Below, in pieces: positions 35,033-46,971 of a stretch of 64,000 nucleotides of DNA; positions within the stretch are counted from its first letter, which is position 1, and every line of letters begins with the position of its first letter. Where the stretch lies: contig LLEY01000079.1 in the NCBI GenBank assembly GCA_001414485.1, positions 216,302 to 280,301 of the forward strand, written 5' to 3'. This DNA is from Calycina herbarum. Lineage: Eukaryota > Ascomycota > Leotiomycetes > Helotiales > Pezizellaceae. A program made the position numbers and the translations under genes. The notes beneath the pieces were generated by a model, which did not search any database, was not told where the DNA came from, and saw nothing but the letters and a program-made list of their open reading frames with translations.

Positions 35033-35970
35033 ATGAAGACTACCTCATACGCTCTGGCACTCGCTGCCTCCTTCTCCGGAGCAAACGCATACTGGAAGGG
35101 CTTCAACGCACAAGCTACCCTCGCCAATGGAGCTTGCAAGACACAGGCCGACTGGGAGCAGGATTTCAATGTCATGAAGGGTCTGCCAGGTGGATTCAGC
35201 AGCATCCGAGTGTACGCTTCCTCCGATTGCAACACCCTCGCAAACGCAGTTCCAGCCGCCATCAACACCGGAGGGACCATCCTCGCATCGGTTTGGACCC
35301 AAGACGATGCCCACTACGAAGCCGAAAAGCAAGCACTCCTCTCCGCTGTGCAGCAACATGGTGTTGGATGGCTCGTGGCCATCACAGTTGGAAGTGAGGA
35401 TTTGTACCGAAAGGAGACCTCTGCCAGCACATTGGCACAAAAGATCTACGATGTCCGAGGGATGATGACCACCGTCAATGGAGGATCTGCCATTGAAATT
35501 GGTCACGTCGATACCTGGACCGCTTGGGTTGATGGAGCAAACGAGGATGTTATCCGGGCATGCGATTTCGTCGGTACAGATGGATATCCTTATTTCCAAA
35601 ACACCCAAAACAACCCAATCGACCAAGGTTCCAACCTCTTCTGGGAGTCCACCCAAGCCGTTCGCGATGTTGTCAACAGAGTGAAGCCAGGAGCGTGGGT
35701 CTGGATCACCGAGGTAATTTTTGATTCCCAGGAAATCCTTCTAGAACATCAACTAACAGCACATTCTAGTCCGGATGGCCCACTGCTGGTCCAACCGAAA
35801 ACCAAGCTGTTGCAAGCGTCGAGAATGCTCAACGATACTGGTCAGAGGTTGCATGTGCTGCCTTCGCCGCTGGCCACACCTTCTGGTACACCCTCCAAGA
35901 TTTCGCTGCCAGCCCATCTTTCGGCGTCCTCGATGCGAACTACAACCCTATCTACAACTTGGCTTGTTAA
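35033..35970 (+). CDS. GH17 family beta-1,3-glucanase/transglycosidase, secreted
   Basis: Two exons (35033-35713, 35770-35970) joined over a 56-bp intron with a CTAAC branch give 293 residues. Residues 1-19 form a signal peptide ending ANA. The acid/base motif reads ITVGSEDLYR and the nucleophile lies in WITESGWP, whose Glu is the last codon of exon 1. FxGTDGYPYF and a C-terminal FWYTLQDFAASPSFG follow the GH17 barrel. There is no Ser/Thr-rich extension or GPI signal, so it resembles the short Scw4/Bgl2-type wall enzymes that remodel beta-1,3-glucan. The reading frame without splicing runs on by chance but loses the conserved C-terminus. Confidence 0.92.
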
Positions 35971-37886
35971 GTGATGAGAATGGGATGGGTTCGCTACGAT
36001 AATTGCGTGGCATAAACATAACGGCCGAAACATAGAATATTAATCTTAATATTAATCAACCAATTTTATTGGAACTCTGTTGCCTTTCCTGCTGTCAGTT
36101 CGACAAGTGTCCATCTTTCTCTCCCAGCGCCCTTGCAGTTCAATGTTTATTTGTTTACCTCCCCCTCCATCACCTTTTCCATCTTCCCCGAAGAATTGTG
36201 GGTCTCTAATAATCGGGAAGCAATCTTCTTGACATGCCTGGTTCTCGCGGAGATTACAGCGAACCCCAAATCCAATGCCCAGTCTCCCGGAAACCATCCC
36301 CGAAACCGCTTCCAGGTTCTCACACGCTCAGTCCTCCAAACATTTCCAAGCAAAGTTCAGATGAGGAATTGAGTTTCGCACCGGTTCGAGCTTCCTTTTT
36401 GACAGCTCTTGGCGGGGTGTTTGTGCGCGGACTCTTTTACACGTATAGGTTTTGAGTGGGGGTTTTTTTCTCTTGGGTTTGTTTTACTTGGTACTTGGTA
36501 TGGAGGAGGATGTTTGTCGCGGATTTGTTTTGGGGGTTGGTGTCCGGGGGAGGCGGAGATGGGCTTTGTCTTGCGGTCTTGGGGTTAGAGATGGGGTTTT
36601 TCCAAGAGTTTGGCGGGGAGTGGATTTCTGGGGTAGTTTAGATGCCTTGGTTGTTATTTTTCATAGTGCGTGTGTTTGGGAGGAAAATTGGCCTCATTCG
36701 CGGGCGAGTTGCTGTCTTGATTGGGTCGTGGTCTTGCTCTCAGCTCTCGAGTCTCAAATGGCTTCAATTGTATTGCCTTTTTTCGCTAGAGTAATTGTTG
36801 GTATCTCAACTGGTTCTTGGGGGTTTCTATTCATTTTTCCCTCGTTCGCTGCCTACTTCCCAGCACTCGTTTTATTGGAACTTGAGTGTGCAATTGAATC
36901 AACGTGGGAACATCTCCCTCTTTCGCGACCGATTGAATTGTGTTCCAAGTCATCTTTTATATCTTCATCTGAAGAGATTTTTGGGTATAAGAAGCTTGGT
37001 CATGGTTCTCCGCCACCTCAGCACCTGCTCTTTTCAAAGATTGTGCGAAACATTTAGCATAATTGAGACTTACTATTTGAGAGGGGCTGGGAGAATTATG
37101 AACTTGGTTTCTTAATTCTCCGATACCTTCTGGATAGGTAGCTATGATTCTCTAAGGGCATGTCACATAATAAGATGGAAGGGTGCCAAACAATAATGAC
37201 GGATCCTCTTACAAGAACGGTATTTTGAGTACTTTCAATTGCTCTTGCCTCACACTAATATGCTGTATCAACACTTTGAGAATGAGACTGTTGAAAAGAA
37301 GTTTCGGCGAATGAAGTAGAGCTGATTTAAGATTTAATTCCACCCAATGGTTCTTATTAGTTCATCAGTACCAGATACGGCTGGTCTGGAAAAACCCAGT
37401 AGGCTGGGGGGGGTTCAGCAAAAGTGTCGCAGAGCGAGTCCCGTTACTCTGATTCTGTTTTTGGAATTTAGTAACTTGGGTGATTGCTGGTTTGTGAAAG
37501 TTATTACCCAGTCGGTTGATGATGTTGGTCTTGATGAACTTGACGATCTAAAAGAGGAAATCTTATGTAAAGTTGAGGACTGGATATGGTTTCACGGTAG
37601 TAGCTGAGCTACGTGAAATGAAATTTGTACAAAGGTGAGGACTCAAATAATTCTACAATATCGCCTTGAAAGATCTCGGCTCCTTGCTTAGGCTCCACTA
37701 AATTTCCAGCTTCAATCTTCTTTCCCTCCTGCAAGTCTCTTCGCCTTTTCAACTCCCACCGCGTACTCAACGACAACCTACTTCAACAATCAACCCTCAT
37801 CCCCTCGGTCTGGAATATTTACAGGACTTAAATCAGTCACCAAAATTGCTAAACATCCACTCGCAGTTGACGACTCCACCGGCAAA
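35971..37886. other. Intergenic, no convincing gene
   Basis: A plus-strand open stretch at 36,452-37,057 (201 codons) has odd composition (Gly/Val/Trp-rich, then Ser/Phe) and no start context or domain, so I do not call it. The last 200 bases are the promoter and CT-rich leader of the next gene. Confidence 0.5.
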
Positions 37887-38530
37887 ATGCCACCTAAGAG
37901 AAAGTCTGATGACGCTGAGTTCTATGCTTACTTTCCCTCCTCGCCAGCTTCCGAGACGCCGGCTCCCAAGACCCAGTGAGTTTGTTACTCATAATCTCAT
38001 ACATTTGCTAACAAAAAGTGCAAAGCACAAGGTTCGCCGAGATGTCCAAGAACCCCCAGAACGAAGTTCATAACGCCAGCAGTGCCAACAACTCGGGAAA
38101 GACAAACGAGGAGAAGGAATCGAAGGCGAAGGAAGTCAAGAGGCAGGAGGCTAGGAAATCAGAGCTGGAACTAATTAGGATAGCCGACAGCTGGAGTACA
38201 GAGAGGCGGGCTCCCTGCGCTGCTCTGACAACCCAGGGTGATATGGACTACAAGGATGCACAAATCGCACTTCTCGAGGCCGGTGCCCGACGGAAGGATC
38301 ATACCATGGCAATGTTGTTGGGTGTTATCGATGCATACATTTTGGATCGTGGAGAGAGCAGCAAGGACATAGCCATTTCCAGAATTCGAGGCGCTGCGAT
38401 TGGAAAGCATATTCATGATCTCAAAGGAGACTCCAAGCTCACAAAAACCGACAAGGAGAGGCAGATCTATGATCTAGCTGGGGAAATTTCGAGTGACGTT
38501 GAAAAATATGCCAAAAAATTGAAGGAGTAA
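37887..38530 (+). CDS. Hypothetical protein, paralogue 1 of a tandem pair
   Basis: Two exons (37887-37975, 38026-38530) across a 50-bp intron with a TGCTAAC branch give 197 residues. It starts MPPKRKSDDAEF and is strongly charged. The middle is Lys/Glu-rich and probably disordered; from about residue 90 an amphipathic helix region reads DAQIALLEAGARRKDHTMAM, then LLGVIDAYILDRGESSKD. The C-terminus is Lys-rich (VEKYAKKLKE). The basic start resembles a nuclear localisation signal, which is inference only. The downstream copy at 39,038 shares the helix region and the intron size. No known family. Confidence 0.7.
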
Positions 38531-39037
38531 GTATGAGTTCTTCCACGAAACTGAGTTTCCAGAACTAACATATTCATAGCTAGGGAGGGTTCAATCTTTT
38601 TCTTATTTCAAACTCGACGGTTCTTGAGGGATGGGGTGCATATCACAATAACTGAATAACGGAAGATGGGCTTTTCATTTGTTTGCCTGTCATGGAAACT
38701 ATGGTGCAAGGAAAGCGTCTGTACATATTCAATAAAAGTGTCTGATTCTTACACTTATCATGGCTCCAATATCACTCGTGAAGTATCACGGTTCCTCGCT
38801 TAGTGCTTGGTCCGAAAAATCCCAACTTCCTTCCCAACCCAGCCTTCTTTGCTTTCAGCAACCATCTTTGTGAGCTTCAACTTTGGCTCTTAACTCCCTA
38901 TCTCAACATCAACCCACTGAGCCAAGTAGGCCTTGTCCTATAGGGTCGATCTCAAAGCAACTCAAATCGATCACCAAATTGCCGCACACGTACTCACCAA
39001 AGCGAGGATGTTGCACTTCAAAAAGCCGACAAAAGAA

Positions 39038-39603
39038 ATGACGTCTCCTTCACCATCAAGTTCACAGAATGCCAGGTAAGTTCGCAACTCGTAATCTCCT
39101 AATTTTGTTAACGTAAGCTGCAAAGCCAGAGCGACGTCGAGATGCTGATGTTTGGGAATTCCCACAATGAAGAACCAGATGAAACAACTGACGAGGATGA
39201 CGAGTAAGTTTGCAACTCACACTCTCATACTCATGCTAACATAAACTGCCAAGTTCATACGTCGAAAGTCCTAGCGATAGCGAAGATGAAGACGACGATG
39301 ATAATAGCGTTACAATTTCTGGTGAAGTGAATAAAGAGATGGAGGGGGTTGAGGTTGAAGCTGAGGAAGGACTTAAACCAAGGCCTTGGAGCTCACCAAG
39401 TCGCTATGTATGTTGGTATACTCAAAGCAAAGGACGCTGAGATTGCCAAGAGAAAGGAAGCCATTGCAGGACTAGAGGCTCGTTCTAAACAGGTAGATCT
39501 AGTCATTGCGACACTTTTGGGAGCCACCAATGCATCACTTGCGAACCTCGAAGAAACCGACAAGAAGCAAGCCATTTGTAGACTCCGAGATCTAGAGAAG
39601 TAG
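39038..39603 (+). pseudogene. Paralogue 2 of the tandem pair, frameshifted
   Basis: Exons 39038-39075, 39126-39203 and 39254 onward are separated by two 50-bp introns. The N-terminal part MTSPSPSSSQNAS leads into a very acidic stretch (SDSEDEDDDDNS). After about 39,350 that frame soon stops, while the +1-shifted frame continues with KDAEIAKRKEAIAGLEARSK, then ATLLGATNASL and a stop at 39,603. That segment matches paralogue 1 (KDAQIALLEAGARRKDH and LLGVIDAYI). A single-base indel between about 39,300 and 39,390 would explain it: either a real pseudogene, an assembly error, or an intron I missed. Confidence 0.55.
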
Positions 39604-40602
39604 CAAATATCGCAATTACTGAAAAACGGAAGAAGGGCTTTTCATTTGTTTGCCCGTCATAGAAGGAATCTTTTAGTGTGCCCAATTGTGTCTCTAAATA
39701 GCCTGCCTAGTGGTTCAGTTTTCATGTTGATAACAAACCATTAAGCGAGCCGCTCGTTGATGGGAAACTTCCATTAAAAGTGGCAGTAACTTTAGGTTCG
39801 TAATTGTCTACCTTGCTTTACCTTTGTAGGGTAATTCATGCAAATCATCCTAAACACAATTTAGAATTGCCCTATACAGTTAAAACAATCGACTTCAATT
39901 GTCAGAAACTGTCTGGTTAATGTTTTGGACTCTCCCTCTTCCAGAAAGTTGTAACTACTGCCGCGTTTATTGTCCACTCCGAGGACTACTTAAATAAGAT
40001 TTTGGGCAAAATTGAGTTTCTTTGGGAACTGGAAGTTGAATGTGAACATTCTTTATAAGAATAATAAGTGGCGAAGAGGTGAGTAGCACGAAGAGGAAGT
40101 CGGGAAGAAAGAAGCTGTGAAAGGTTATTCTAATTCAGGACGCAATTTCTACTTTTTGGAATTTCTTTACTGCTGCACACGCCAAAAGAGATAGCAAGAA
40201 TTGATGAGTCCATCGCTAATCAACCCTCTCTGAAAATATCAATAGGCAGAATGCAACCCGGCAGTAAGCGTGAGAGAGTTTCCCCAGGATATCCAGGATA
40301 TGGCCCCCACATTCGGTGCATCCCCGGAGGACCCACGGTACTGTTTCCTGCCTAGTTGTATACATCTCAGAGCCTGGTGAAATTCGTCCTCAGCTTCATA
40401 CTTTCTTTTGCGGCAGGCGGGCAAACTCGACGTGGTATGCAGGCATACACTTCAATTAATATTAATACAGTGCGCAGCAACCTCACCCTCACCGTCTCCC
40501 AATCGCGGTGAGCCTCGACCTTCTCCCACCTACCTACCTACCTATCTACTCGTACGCAGCAGAAACAACGTTAACCTACAAACGCATTTGGAGGAAGGGA
40601 AA
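39604..40602. other. Intergenic, nothing recognised
   Basis: It contains the 3' region of the tandem pair and the promoter of the next gene, with a short (CTAC)n microsatellite at about 40,527-40,552. No gene seen. Confidence 0.5.
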
Positions 40603-41175
40603 ATGTGTTTTTACACGCAATATCAATTCTCTTGCGAAGATCTCCAAACTGGACCCCTCTATCAGCACTGCGACCAGTGCGATTGCAGCAACGGCGCAGC
40701 CTGCCTCGGTGCTACCCACGATGAAACGCCTTGCAAAGTCACCGCAACCTGCGGGCTCGTGGTTCTTTCCAACACGATTCCTAGGAGCGGGGAGTGTCGC
40801 ACCTGTCGAAAGGTTCCTTTGACCGACGAGCTACGAATTCGCGAGGACATTGAGCTCCGTTATTATGCCATCGATACGGCCGAGGAGAGTCTGCTGCGAC
40901 ACCGAAGACGAATGCTTCGAAGACTGCGAGCTGCGAGCGTCCACTACTACGAATACGTGAACCACCAGGAGGCAAGCATCAAGAGACTTGAAGAGGCGAT
41001 CTTGTTTCTGGCTTCGGGCTCGGTCCACAAGGAGGTCTACACAGCCAATTTCTTGAAGAATTGCGCTCAGCGACAAGTCGATCGTGAAATTGGCTTCTTG
41101 GACGCACAATTCGATATCTTGTCCAGGAAGAGAACGGAGTACTGGACTGATATGACGACAATCCTGGATCAGTGA
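40603..41175 (+). CDS. Hypothetical protein with Cys-rich N-terminus
   Basis: A 190-residue intronless frame from ATG 40603. The first 75 residues carry twelve or so cysteines (CFYTQYQFSCEDL, HCDQCDCSNGAACLG, CKVTATCG, ECRTCRK), suggesting a metal-binding fold. The rest is helical and Arg/Glu-rich with a coiled look (residues about 85-190). There is no signal peptide. The layout of an N-terminal Cys region opening with YxYxxxC-type spacing is common in uncharacterised ascomycete proteins. Function unknown. An upstream extension of the frame exists, but this ATG best fits the Cys-rich start. Confidence 0.7.
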   Translation: MCFYTQYQFSCEDLQTGPLYQHCDQCDCSNGAACLGATHDETPCKVTATCGLVVLSNTIPRSGECRTCRKVPLTDELRIREDIELRYYAIDTAEESLLRHRRRMLRRLRAASVHYYEYVNHQEASIKRLEEAILFLASGSVHKEVYTANFLKNCAQRQVDREIGFLDAQFDILSRKRTEYWTDMTTILDQ

Positions 41176-42156
41176 AACATCCGCGGGATGTTGCTTCTTT
41201 TTGGAACGATATACACGATGGATCTTTTGGAAGGGAGATAAATCTTCATCGACCTACAACGCCAGTTGCCGAGCCTCATTTTCGAACAAATTCTACTTCT
41301 CTTGCAAACAGTCGAATATATATACATGATTGTGGGAGAGGAATGTGATGGAGGTTCAGCCCTCCGTCCTTTGCTTCTGCAAACGGGCGAGAATGGCAGA
41401 GATATGAAAGAATTGCGATTCCGAGTGTATATGGACAGGGTATTTCCGGGGTCGTATTGCTGCGCCTGTCTTCGAATTCCGAACTCGCCAGCAGCTGAAT
41501 TGCTTCAATGACGTCACTCAATTGAAAACCTGGCCTCCTCTTCGAGATAAATTAATTTCACCATGCGATCCGTATTCCGAGCAGAAAAAACGACAAGACG
41601 GAGAAGACGGAGAAGACGGCATCCAAGGACTTCCAAGAAGTTGTGGCTGGGGCGACATGACAGCCATGATGGCTCCATTGGTGGGGCAAAATTCCGAAAA
41701 CCGGTTGCCAACCACACGTCAGCAGATCAAAATTCTTGAGCTTCATCTGGTTCTCCGCATCAGCATCTCGTCGCTCCCTTGCATCCAATCGTGTCTTCTG
41801 AAACATGTCAAATTCATACCCTCCTCTCCTCTAAGCCACAGATCCCCAGCGTTTTCCTCCGTTTTCGCTGGGGTTTTCAGCCAACCGTTGCAATGATGAC
41901 GCATCTGATGAGGTGGGGTTTCTGAGAGCCTCTGATATTCCCATACCACCATTTATCTTCTGCGAGGACGCCCAAATTGTTTCTTTGTCCTTGAATTTTC
42001 GTTCTGAATCTAAACACGCCACCCACAAAGAACACAACCTACATTCCTCAACCACCGTTTTGAACATTCTTCAGCACCCAACATTTCAAGACTCCAGCAA
42101 AGCTATATTTTCGGTCGACTGCCTGCAAAAATCGAGACGAGACAACTATCGCCATC
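41176..42156. other. Intergenic, no convincing gene
   Basis: Several overlapping open stretches on both strands, none with recognised motifs. The right end is the promoter and leader of the MARVEL gene. Confidence 0.5.
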
Positions 42157-42727
42157 ATGGTCAACACACAGTTTTTAATGCTGCCGCTGCGGATCATTCA
42201 AGCAGTCTTCGCTGTTATTGAGCTTGGCCTTACGGCTTATAGTAATGCTCCCCTCCCTAAAGTCAAGATTTGATCCATCTAACTTATTTTAGTTGTGAAT
42301 CGCTGGTCTCATTGGTCTCCCTCCCAAGCCAACTTCCTTCTCTTCTGCAGCATTTGGACCCTCTTGATACTCATCTACCTCATCGCGGCACCTATCCGCT
42401 TTCCGCGAGCCACCCACCACTATGCAACCCTTGGCATCGAATTCGTTACTATGATATTCTGGTTTGCGGGCTTCATCGCTTTTGCGGTTTTGTTGAACGA
42501 TTGGGGATGCGGAACGCGTTGGGGGTATTGCAGAGCTAGTCAAGCAGCGGCTGTATTTGGTGCTTTCGAGTGGTATGTTGCTAAAATATCCAGACATAGG
42601 AGTTATGCTAACAAGTTATAGGCTGTTATTCCTTGCGTCGACTGTTTTCTCCGCGATATATTCCTGGTCGAATCGTGGGACAAACGTGAAGCATAATCCT
42701 AATGCAGAGGTCCATGCACAAGTCTGA
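42157..42727 (+). CDS. MARVEL-domain four-helix membrane protein
   Basis: Three exons (42157-42241, 42293-42572, 42622-42727) over introns of 51 and 49 bp, both with CTAAC branches, give 156 residues. Four membrane helices are visible: LRIIQAVFAVIELGLTAYIV, FLLFCSIWTLLILIYLIA, EFVTMIFWFAGFIAFAVLL and WLLFLASTVFSAIYSW. The loop WGCGTRWGYCRASQAAAVF between helices 3 and 4 and the small tail fit MARVEL proteins of fungi, relatives of Nce102, which organise plasma-membrane domains such as eisosomes. The precise role is unknown. Confidence 0.85.
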
Positions 42728-43390
42728 ATACATTGATTGATCAGGACTGTGGTTCCCTAACGTCTATCGAATCTAATTTTCTTTTCTCAATGGCGATGTG
42801 GAAACGGATACCCGGAATACCCTCTTTTACGATTTGGTGTCAGGCGCAAAGGAGCTCGATTTCGAAATAATATTTGGGTGGCAATGGCAAGTAATGGAAT
42901 GGAATGGGAAATGGCCAAGACACGTTTACTTGGGTCGTTCCATGGATCTAGCAAGTAGTTTTTTTATTAATGATAATGCTCTCAGTCCTACGTCCACACT
43001 TGGAATCCTTTTGACAGGTGAGAGAGAAACTATGAAAAGAACTTTAACTATTTCGGAAAACGTATGAATATAGCTATAAAGTAAGTAATCCACGTCCATA
43101 CCTAGATATGCACTAGGCTTACGAGGTCCGCATCGGTCAGAACCGCTGGAAAACCAACAGGCCCCTCCTTCGCTACTTCCCTTGTATGGCGAGAACTTCG
43201 GGATTTGAGCTAGCTAAACTACATATCAGTCGCGACTTCCACGAGACATCACTCCTACAACAAGCAACTCCACCTCAGTCCACCCCGAACTCCTCGATTG
43301 TCCTTGTTGACTACATGCCCGCGCCTTTTAGGGTCAGGCTATGTGTTATTTGGGGCTCGTTGTATCGATATCTTCCTAAGACTATCCCTA
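42728..43390. other. Intergenic, nothing recognised
   Basis: No gene seen. It should hold the promoter of the large frame that begins at 43391. Confidence 0.5.
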
Positions 43391-46330
43391 ATGTCTTCGC
43401 ATCCGGATTCTCCATTGCACGCTCCCGAAATATTTACTTCACCACTAGTACCATTTCCTCTTCTCACGCCGGAATCCGCACATCGAGCTTGGGATCCTGC
43501 ACCAGACTCTGATCAAAATGGCAACTTCATCACCTCTACAAATCTTACTCCAACCCACCAATCGTCGGCCATGGCATCCATAGACTGTCATTTAGCCATG
43601 ACCCCTTCCACGCTTCGTCCTCCACATCGCGTCCTCCAAACACCCTCTGGCTCTGAGGTTGCGCCTAATCAAGACCCGTGTTACTTTTCTCTTCCATCAG
43701 ACGTTCTTACTTCGAGCCCGAATCGACAACCACAATTAGACAACTTGTCCACGCCTGGCCACCTCAGCCCGGATCCCCCCTCTGGGGGATCATGTCATTC
43801 ATGCCCCACGACATACAGCATCAACAGCAATAGTAGCGCCGATTACCTCTCTCCACCTCCGCCCCCACCCGATTGCGGTCAGCCACCCTATAAATCACGC
43901 AGGGCCTCCGATGGGTTGAAAATGATGCCAAAGCCTAAAAGGGCCAGGACCATGCCTCAGAGTGGAACGTTGGAAGGAAGGCATGATGCCAGAAGGACCC
44001 ATCGCCATCACCACAGACGAGTTTACAACTCCGACGGCTATCCCAATCACTCTAGAGCATACTCTCAAGACCAACAGGTTCGACAGCGATATCAGGAGCG
44101 AAAAAAGGTTCTACAAAGTCGGGAGCGGGAGTTTAAACTTCAAAACTCTCCAAATAGCATTGTTTCGTCCAGCCACGATCAGCCGGTACTCATGATGAGC
44201 CCTGCGGTACATATTTCAAATCGAAGGTGGAGTTCAACCGACTCCAAAATCACAAATAAAAAGCCACCACGATTACAGAACATTCCCCAGCCAGGAATCT
44301 TTACAGACGCTTTGCTGAGTACCCCCGGTCGTTATACTCCGGCACTTACACAAGCTTCTCGAGAAGGATGGCCTAGAGCACCACCCAATACAGACGAGGG
44401 ACTCGATTTTCAACTTGGAACTGTCATTGATACTATTCGTGACATTTTGACTGTACGGAAAGTGGGACCTGACCAGTTGGAACCCCCTTCAAGTATAACC
44501 TTGACAAAACCAAGTTCAGATGATCACAAGGTTGCTTCCCCTGGCTCAACTATTCCAATAATAAACCTTACTCCTCTCGAGCTGACTGATGCCGCCCATA
44601 ATACTTGCGGTGGAAAGTGCTCAAGCAGGCTGTTTCAAAGACGGCCTACTGGCACTTTCTTGATTACTAGCAAAGATGTACAAGCCATTGCTGACCTAGT
44701 TGAGGCCGAAATCAACAGTCGTGCTCGTCCTTGTGAGCTCGTCAAGCACCCCTTCGAAGAATCAAGAAGCCGATTATCACCACCCATTAGGTACAAGTCC
44801 AACTCGATAAATTTACCAATTAACCTACGCAAGAGGTGCATCCGAAGGCATTTGACGGCTCACGATTACTTTGATGCTAGAACTTTGACGAAAAGAAAAA
44901 AGAAGTTGTCAGCACAACGAAGCGCTAGCATACACACTTTGATTTGGGGAATGACTGGATCGGAAAGCTGCAGTAATGGTTCTGATGACGAAACGCCTGC
45001 TCAATTTGATTCCTTCTACCGTGGCTTCTCCAGTAATAGATCAGATGCAACTGTGAAACGGATAAGGGGTAATTCTGAAATGAACAAGCAAGAAGTGATC
45101 TGGAAACCAGGAGAATCGCCTATTCCTTCGCCAACACCATGCAATCTTCCCAGGGATGAGTACTTCATCTCGGAGCCCAACACCCCGTTGCCTGCCGGTT
45201 CTGCCGGTCCTGTCGATCCAAAGTCAAGTCCGGTACTTCAGGTTATCAAAACAACAATTGAATCAGCCACTCCTTTCGACTCAAATCAGATGAAGATGGA
45301 GTTCTTTCCTGGCATGAGAGAGTGGATATGGGAGCCTCCAGAAACTACTTTCCCGGCCAAGAAATCTCCCCTTGTCGCCAGTGCGAAGAAACTGTCAAGT
45401 TCTACAACAGACGGTCTCTCAGAGTCGGCCTCGGAAAGCGGTAAATCCTCAAAACGCAAAAAGCAAGCCACGGCTCGTAGAAGACCAAGGCTTGCCGCTT
45501 CAGAATCCCAACTCAAAGATGTTGTCTCTTTTCCCCCTCTCGCTCCTCGAAAGACAACAAATGACTGGTACTCGCCACTCCCCGATATCGACGTGGGAAC
45601 CAAATACCGACAAGGCCGTTCTCTCTACAACGTTGGTCTTGACATCAATTGTGGACCATCAGTATCGCCCTCCGTAGCGGCTACCCCTAGAAGTAAATCG
45701 TGGGTCCGATCAGGGACTCCCCGACCTCCCATGACGAGATCCGATTTGACACCGAGAGTTTTCAGACGCTCCCTTACTATGCCTCATGTTGTTGATCCGA
45801 AAGGTTCCATCAAGGTCCAGCCAAAAGCTGCGCCCAAGACGGGAGTTTCTGATGAGACTTGTTCGCGACTCGATGTTTGTGCTGCTAAACGATCTACGGA
45901 TGGTGAGCAGAAAGCTGTCAAACGGGTGAAGACGATTGATTGTGCGGATAAAGGGAAGAGAGCTAGTACTTGGTCTCCATTGAGACCACCTTCTGTTTGT
46001 CCTCCTCTGAGACCGCCAACGCCTAATGAGATCGAATCGGATCCTATTGAGAATTTGATCATCGCGGAGACGAATACTAGCAAGAATCGGGATCGAGCTC
46101 CTACTATTGAGAGGGTGGCGCTGCTTAGGGAGAAGAGTCCGCAGGGACCGAAGGATGATTGTGCGGGGATTTATAGGCGGTTGACTGGGACTTCTAGGGG
46201 TGGGAGCGGGAGTGAGAGGGATGCGTGTAATTTGAAGGCTGGCGAGGGGGGAGTGAAGAGGGAGTTGGGGAGGGAGTTGAGGGGGGAGGGAAGTAGTGAG
46301 AGGAATCCTAGTGTTGATTGGATTGCTTGA
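43391..46330 (+). CDS. Large, mostly disordered hypothetical protein
   Basis: An intronless 979-residue frame from the first in-frame ATG (43391); the frame is open upstream but only with non-ATG codons. It is rich in Ser, Pro, Arg and Lys. Ordered-looking blocks are LDFQLGTVIDTIRDILTVRK (about 335-355), the segment with CGGKCSSRLFQRRPTG and a helix DVQAIADLVEAEINSRA (about 400-445), NLPINLRKRCIRRHLTAHDY (about 475), FFPGMREWIWEPP (about 637) and DWYSPLPDIDV (about 725). Basic clusters such as KPKRARTM and KRKKKLS suggest nuclear localisation. I recognise no domain. Size and retained frame argue for a real gene. Confidence 0.75.
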   Translation: MSSHPDSPLHAPEIFTSPLVPFPLLTPESAHRAWDPAPDSDQNGNFITSTNLTPTHQSSAMASIDCHLAMTPSTLRPPHRVLQTPSGSEVAPNQDPCYFSLPSDVLTSSPNRQPQLDNLSTPGHLSPDPPSGGSCHSCPTTYSINSNSSADYLSPPPPPPDCGQPPYKSRRASDGLKMMPKPKRARTMPQSGTLEGRHDARRTHRHHHRRVYNSDGYPNHSRAYSQDQQVRQRYQERKKVLQSREREFKLQNSPNSIVSSSHDQPVLMMSPAVHISNRRWSSTDSKITNKKPPRLQNIPQPGIFTDALLSTPGRYTPALTQASREGWPRAPPNTDEGLDFQLGTVIDTIRDILTVRKVGPDQLEPPSSITLTKPSSDDHKVASPGSTIPIINLTPLELTDAAHNTCGGKCSSRLFQRRPTGTFLITSKDVQAIADLVEAEINSRARPCELVKHPFEESRSRLSPPIRYKSNSINLPINLRKRCIRRHLTAHDYFDARTLTKRKKKLSAQRSASIHTLIWGMTGSESCSNGSDDETPAQFDSFYRGFSSNRSDATVKRIRGNSEMNKQEVIWKPGESPIPSPTPCNLPRDEYFISEPNTPLPAGSAGPVDPKSSPVLQVIKTTIESATPFDSNQMKMEFFPGMREWIWEPPETTFPAKKSPLVASAKKLSSSTTDGLSESASESGKSSKRKKQATARRRPRLAASESQLKDVVSFPPLAPRKTTNDWYSPLPDIDVGTKYRQGRSLYNVGLDINCGPSVSPSVAATPRSKSWVRSGTPRPPMTRSDLTPRVFRRSLTMPHVVDPKGSIKVQPKAAPKTGVSDETCSRLDVCAAKRSTDGEQKAVKRVKTIDCADKGKRASTWSPLRPPSVCPPLRPPTPNEIESDPIENLIIAETNTSKNRDRAPTIERVALLREKSPQGPKDDCAGIYRRLTGTSRGGSGSERDACNLKAGEGGVKRELGRELRGEGSSERNPSVDWIA

Positions 46331-46971
46331 GGTATTGATGGGCTAAATTGTGATGGCTTGGGATTGAGATTGTATCGTATGAGTAGACGGAGAGGAATGT
46401 AGATTGGTTTGAGCTGTATTGAGACTGAGAGGGAAGAGTCAAAGAAGTGGAGTTGAATAGATTGTAGATTAGTGAGTGAGATTGGGATACATGAATTATA
46501 AGACCTGTTTCAATTCTAGGGAGTTCTTCTCTTCGGAGATCTTGTCTTTGCTTCTGCGGTCCACTTTGGTGCCACCAAGGATTGCAGGAATTTGTAGTCT
46601 ATGGCACCTTCCCCTTCTATAATTCTCCTAACTCTTCTAGAACAATAAAGACAATATGAATCTAATTGTTCTACCTTGTAGGACAATCCAATTAGTTTTC
46701 CGACACTTGGTAGAACGATTGAGGGAGCAGTGTGAATGTACTCTGCTCTTGGTTTTTACGAGTCTCACACCTTTGTTTCTTGGTTATTCGAGGCGGATTA
46801 GGATACTTGATTCGGTTGTTCAAATTTGCTTTGGAGGATATCACGGGCTGGTAGAAGAGGCATTGAGAAATCTATATTAATTTCTGCTTCCATATCCACT
46901 TTATGTTTTCCCACTCCTCCTCATAAGCCTCTTCCTCATTCCTTTTCCGCCCTATTTTCATCCTGCAGTTG
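46331..46971. other. Intergenic between convergent genes
   Basis: No gene recognised. The plus-strand open stretch at 46,656-46,880 has no supporting features. Confidence 0.5.

Noticed and set aside
36452..37057. 201-codon open frame
   Set aside because: No domain, odd composition, no plausible start context, and it lies in the 3' flank of the GH17 gene.
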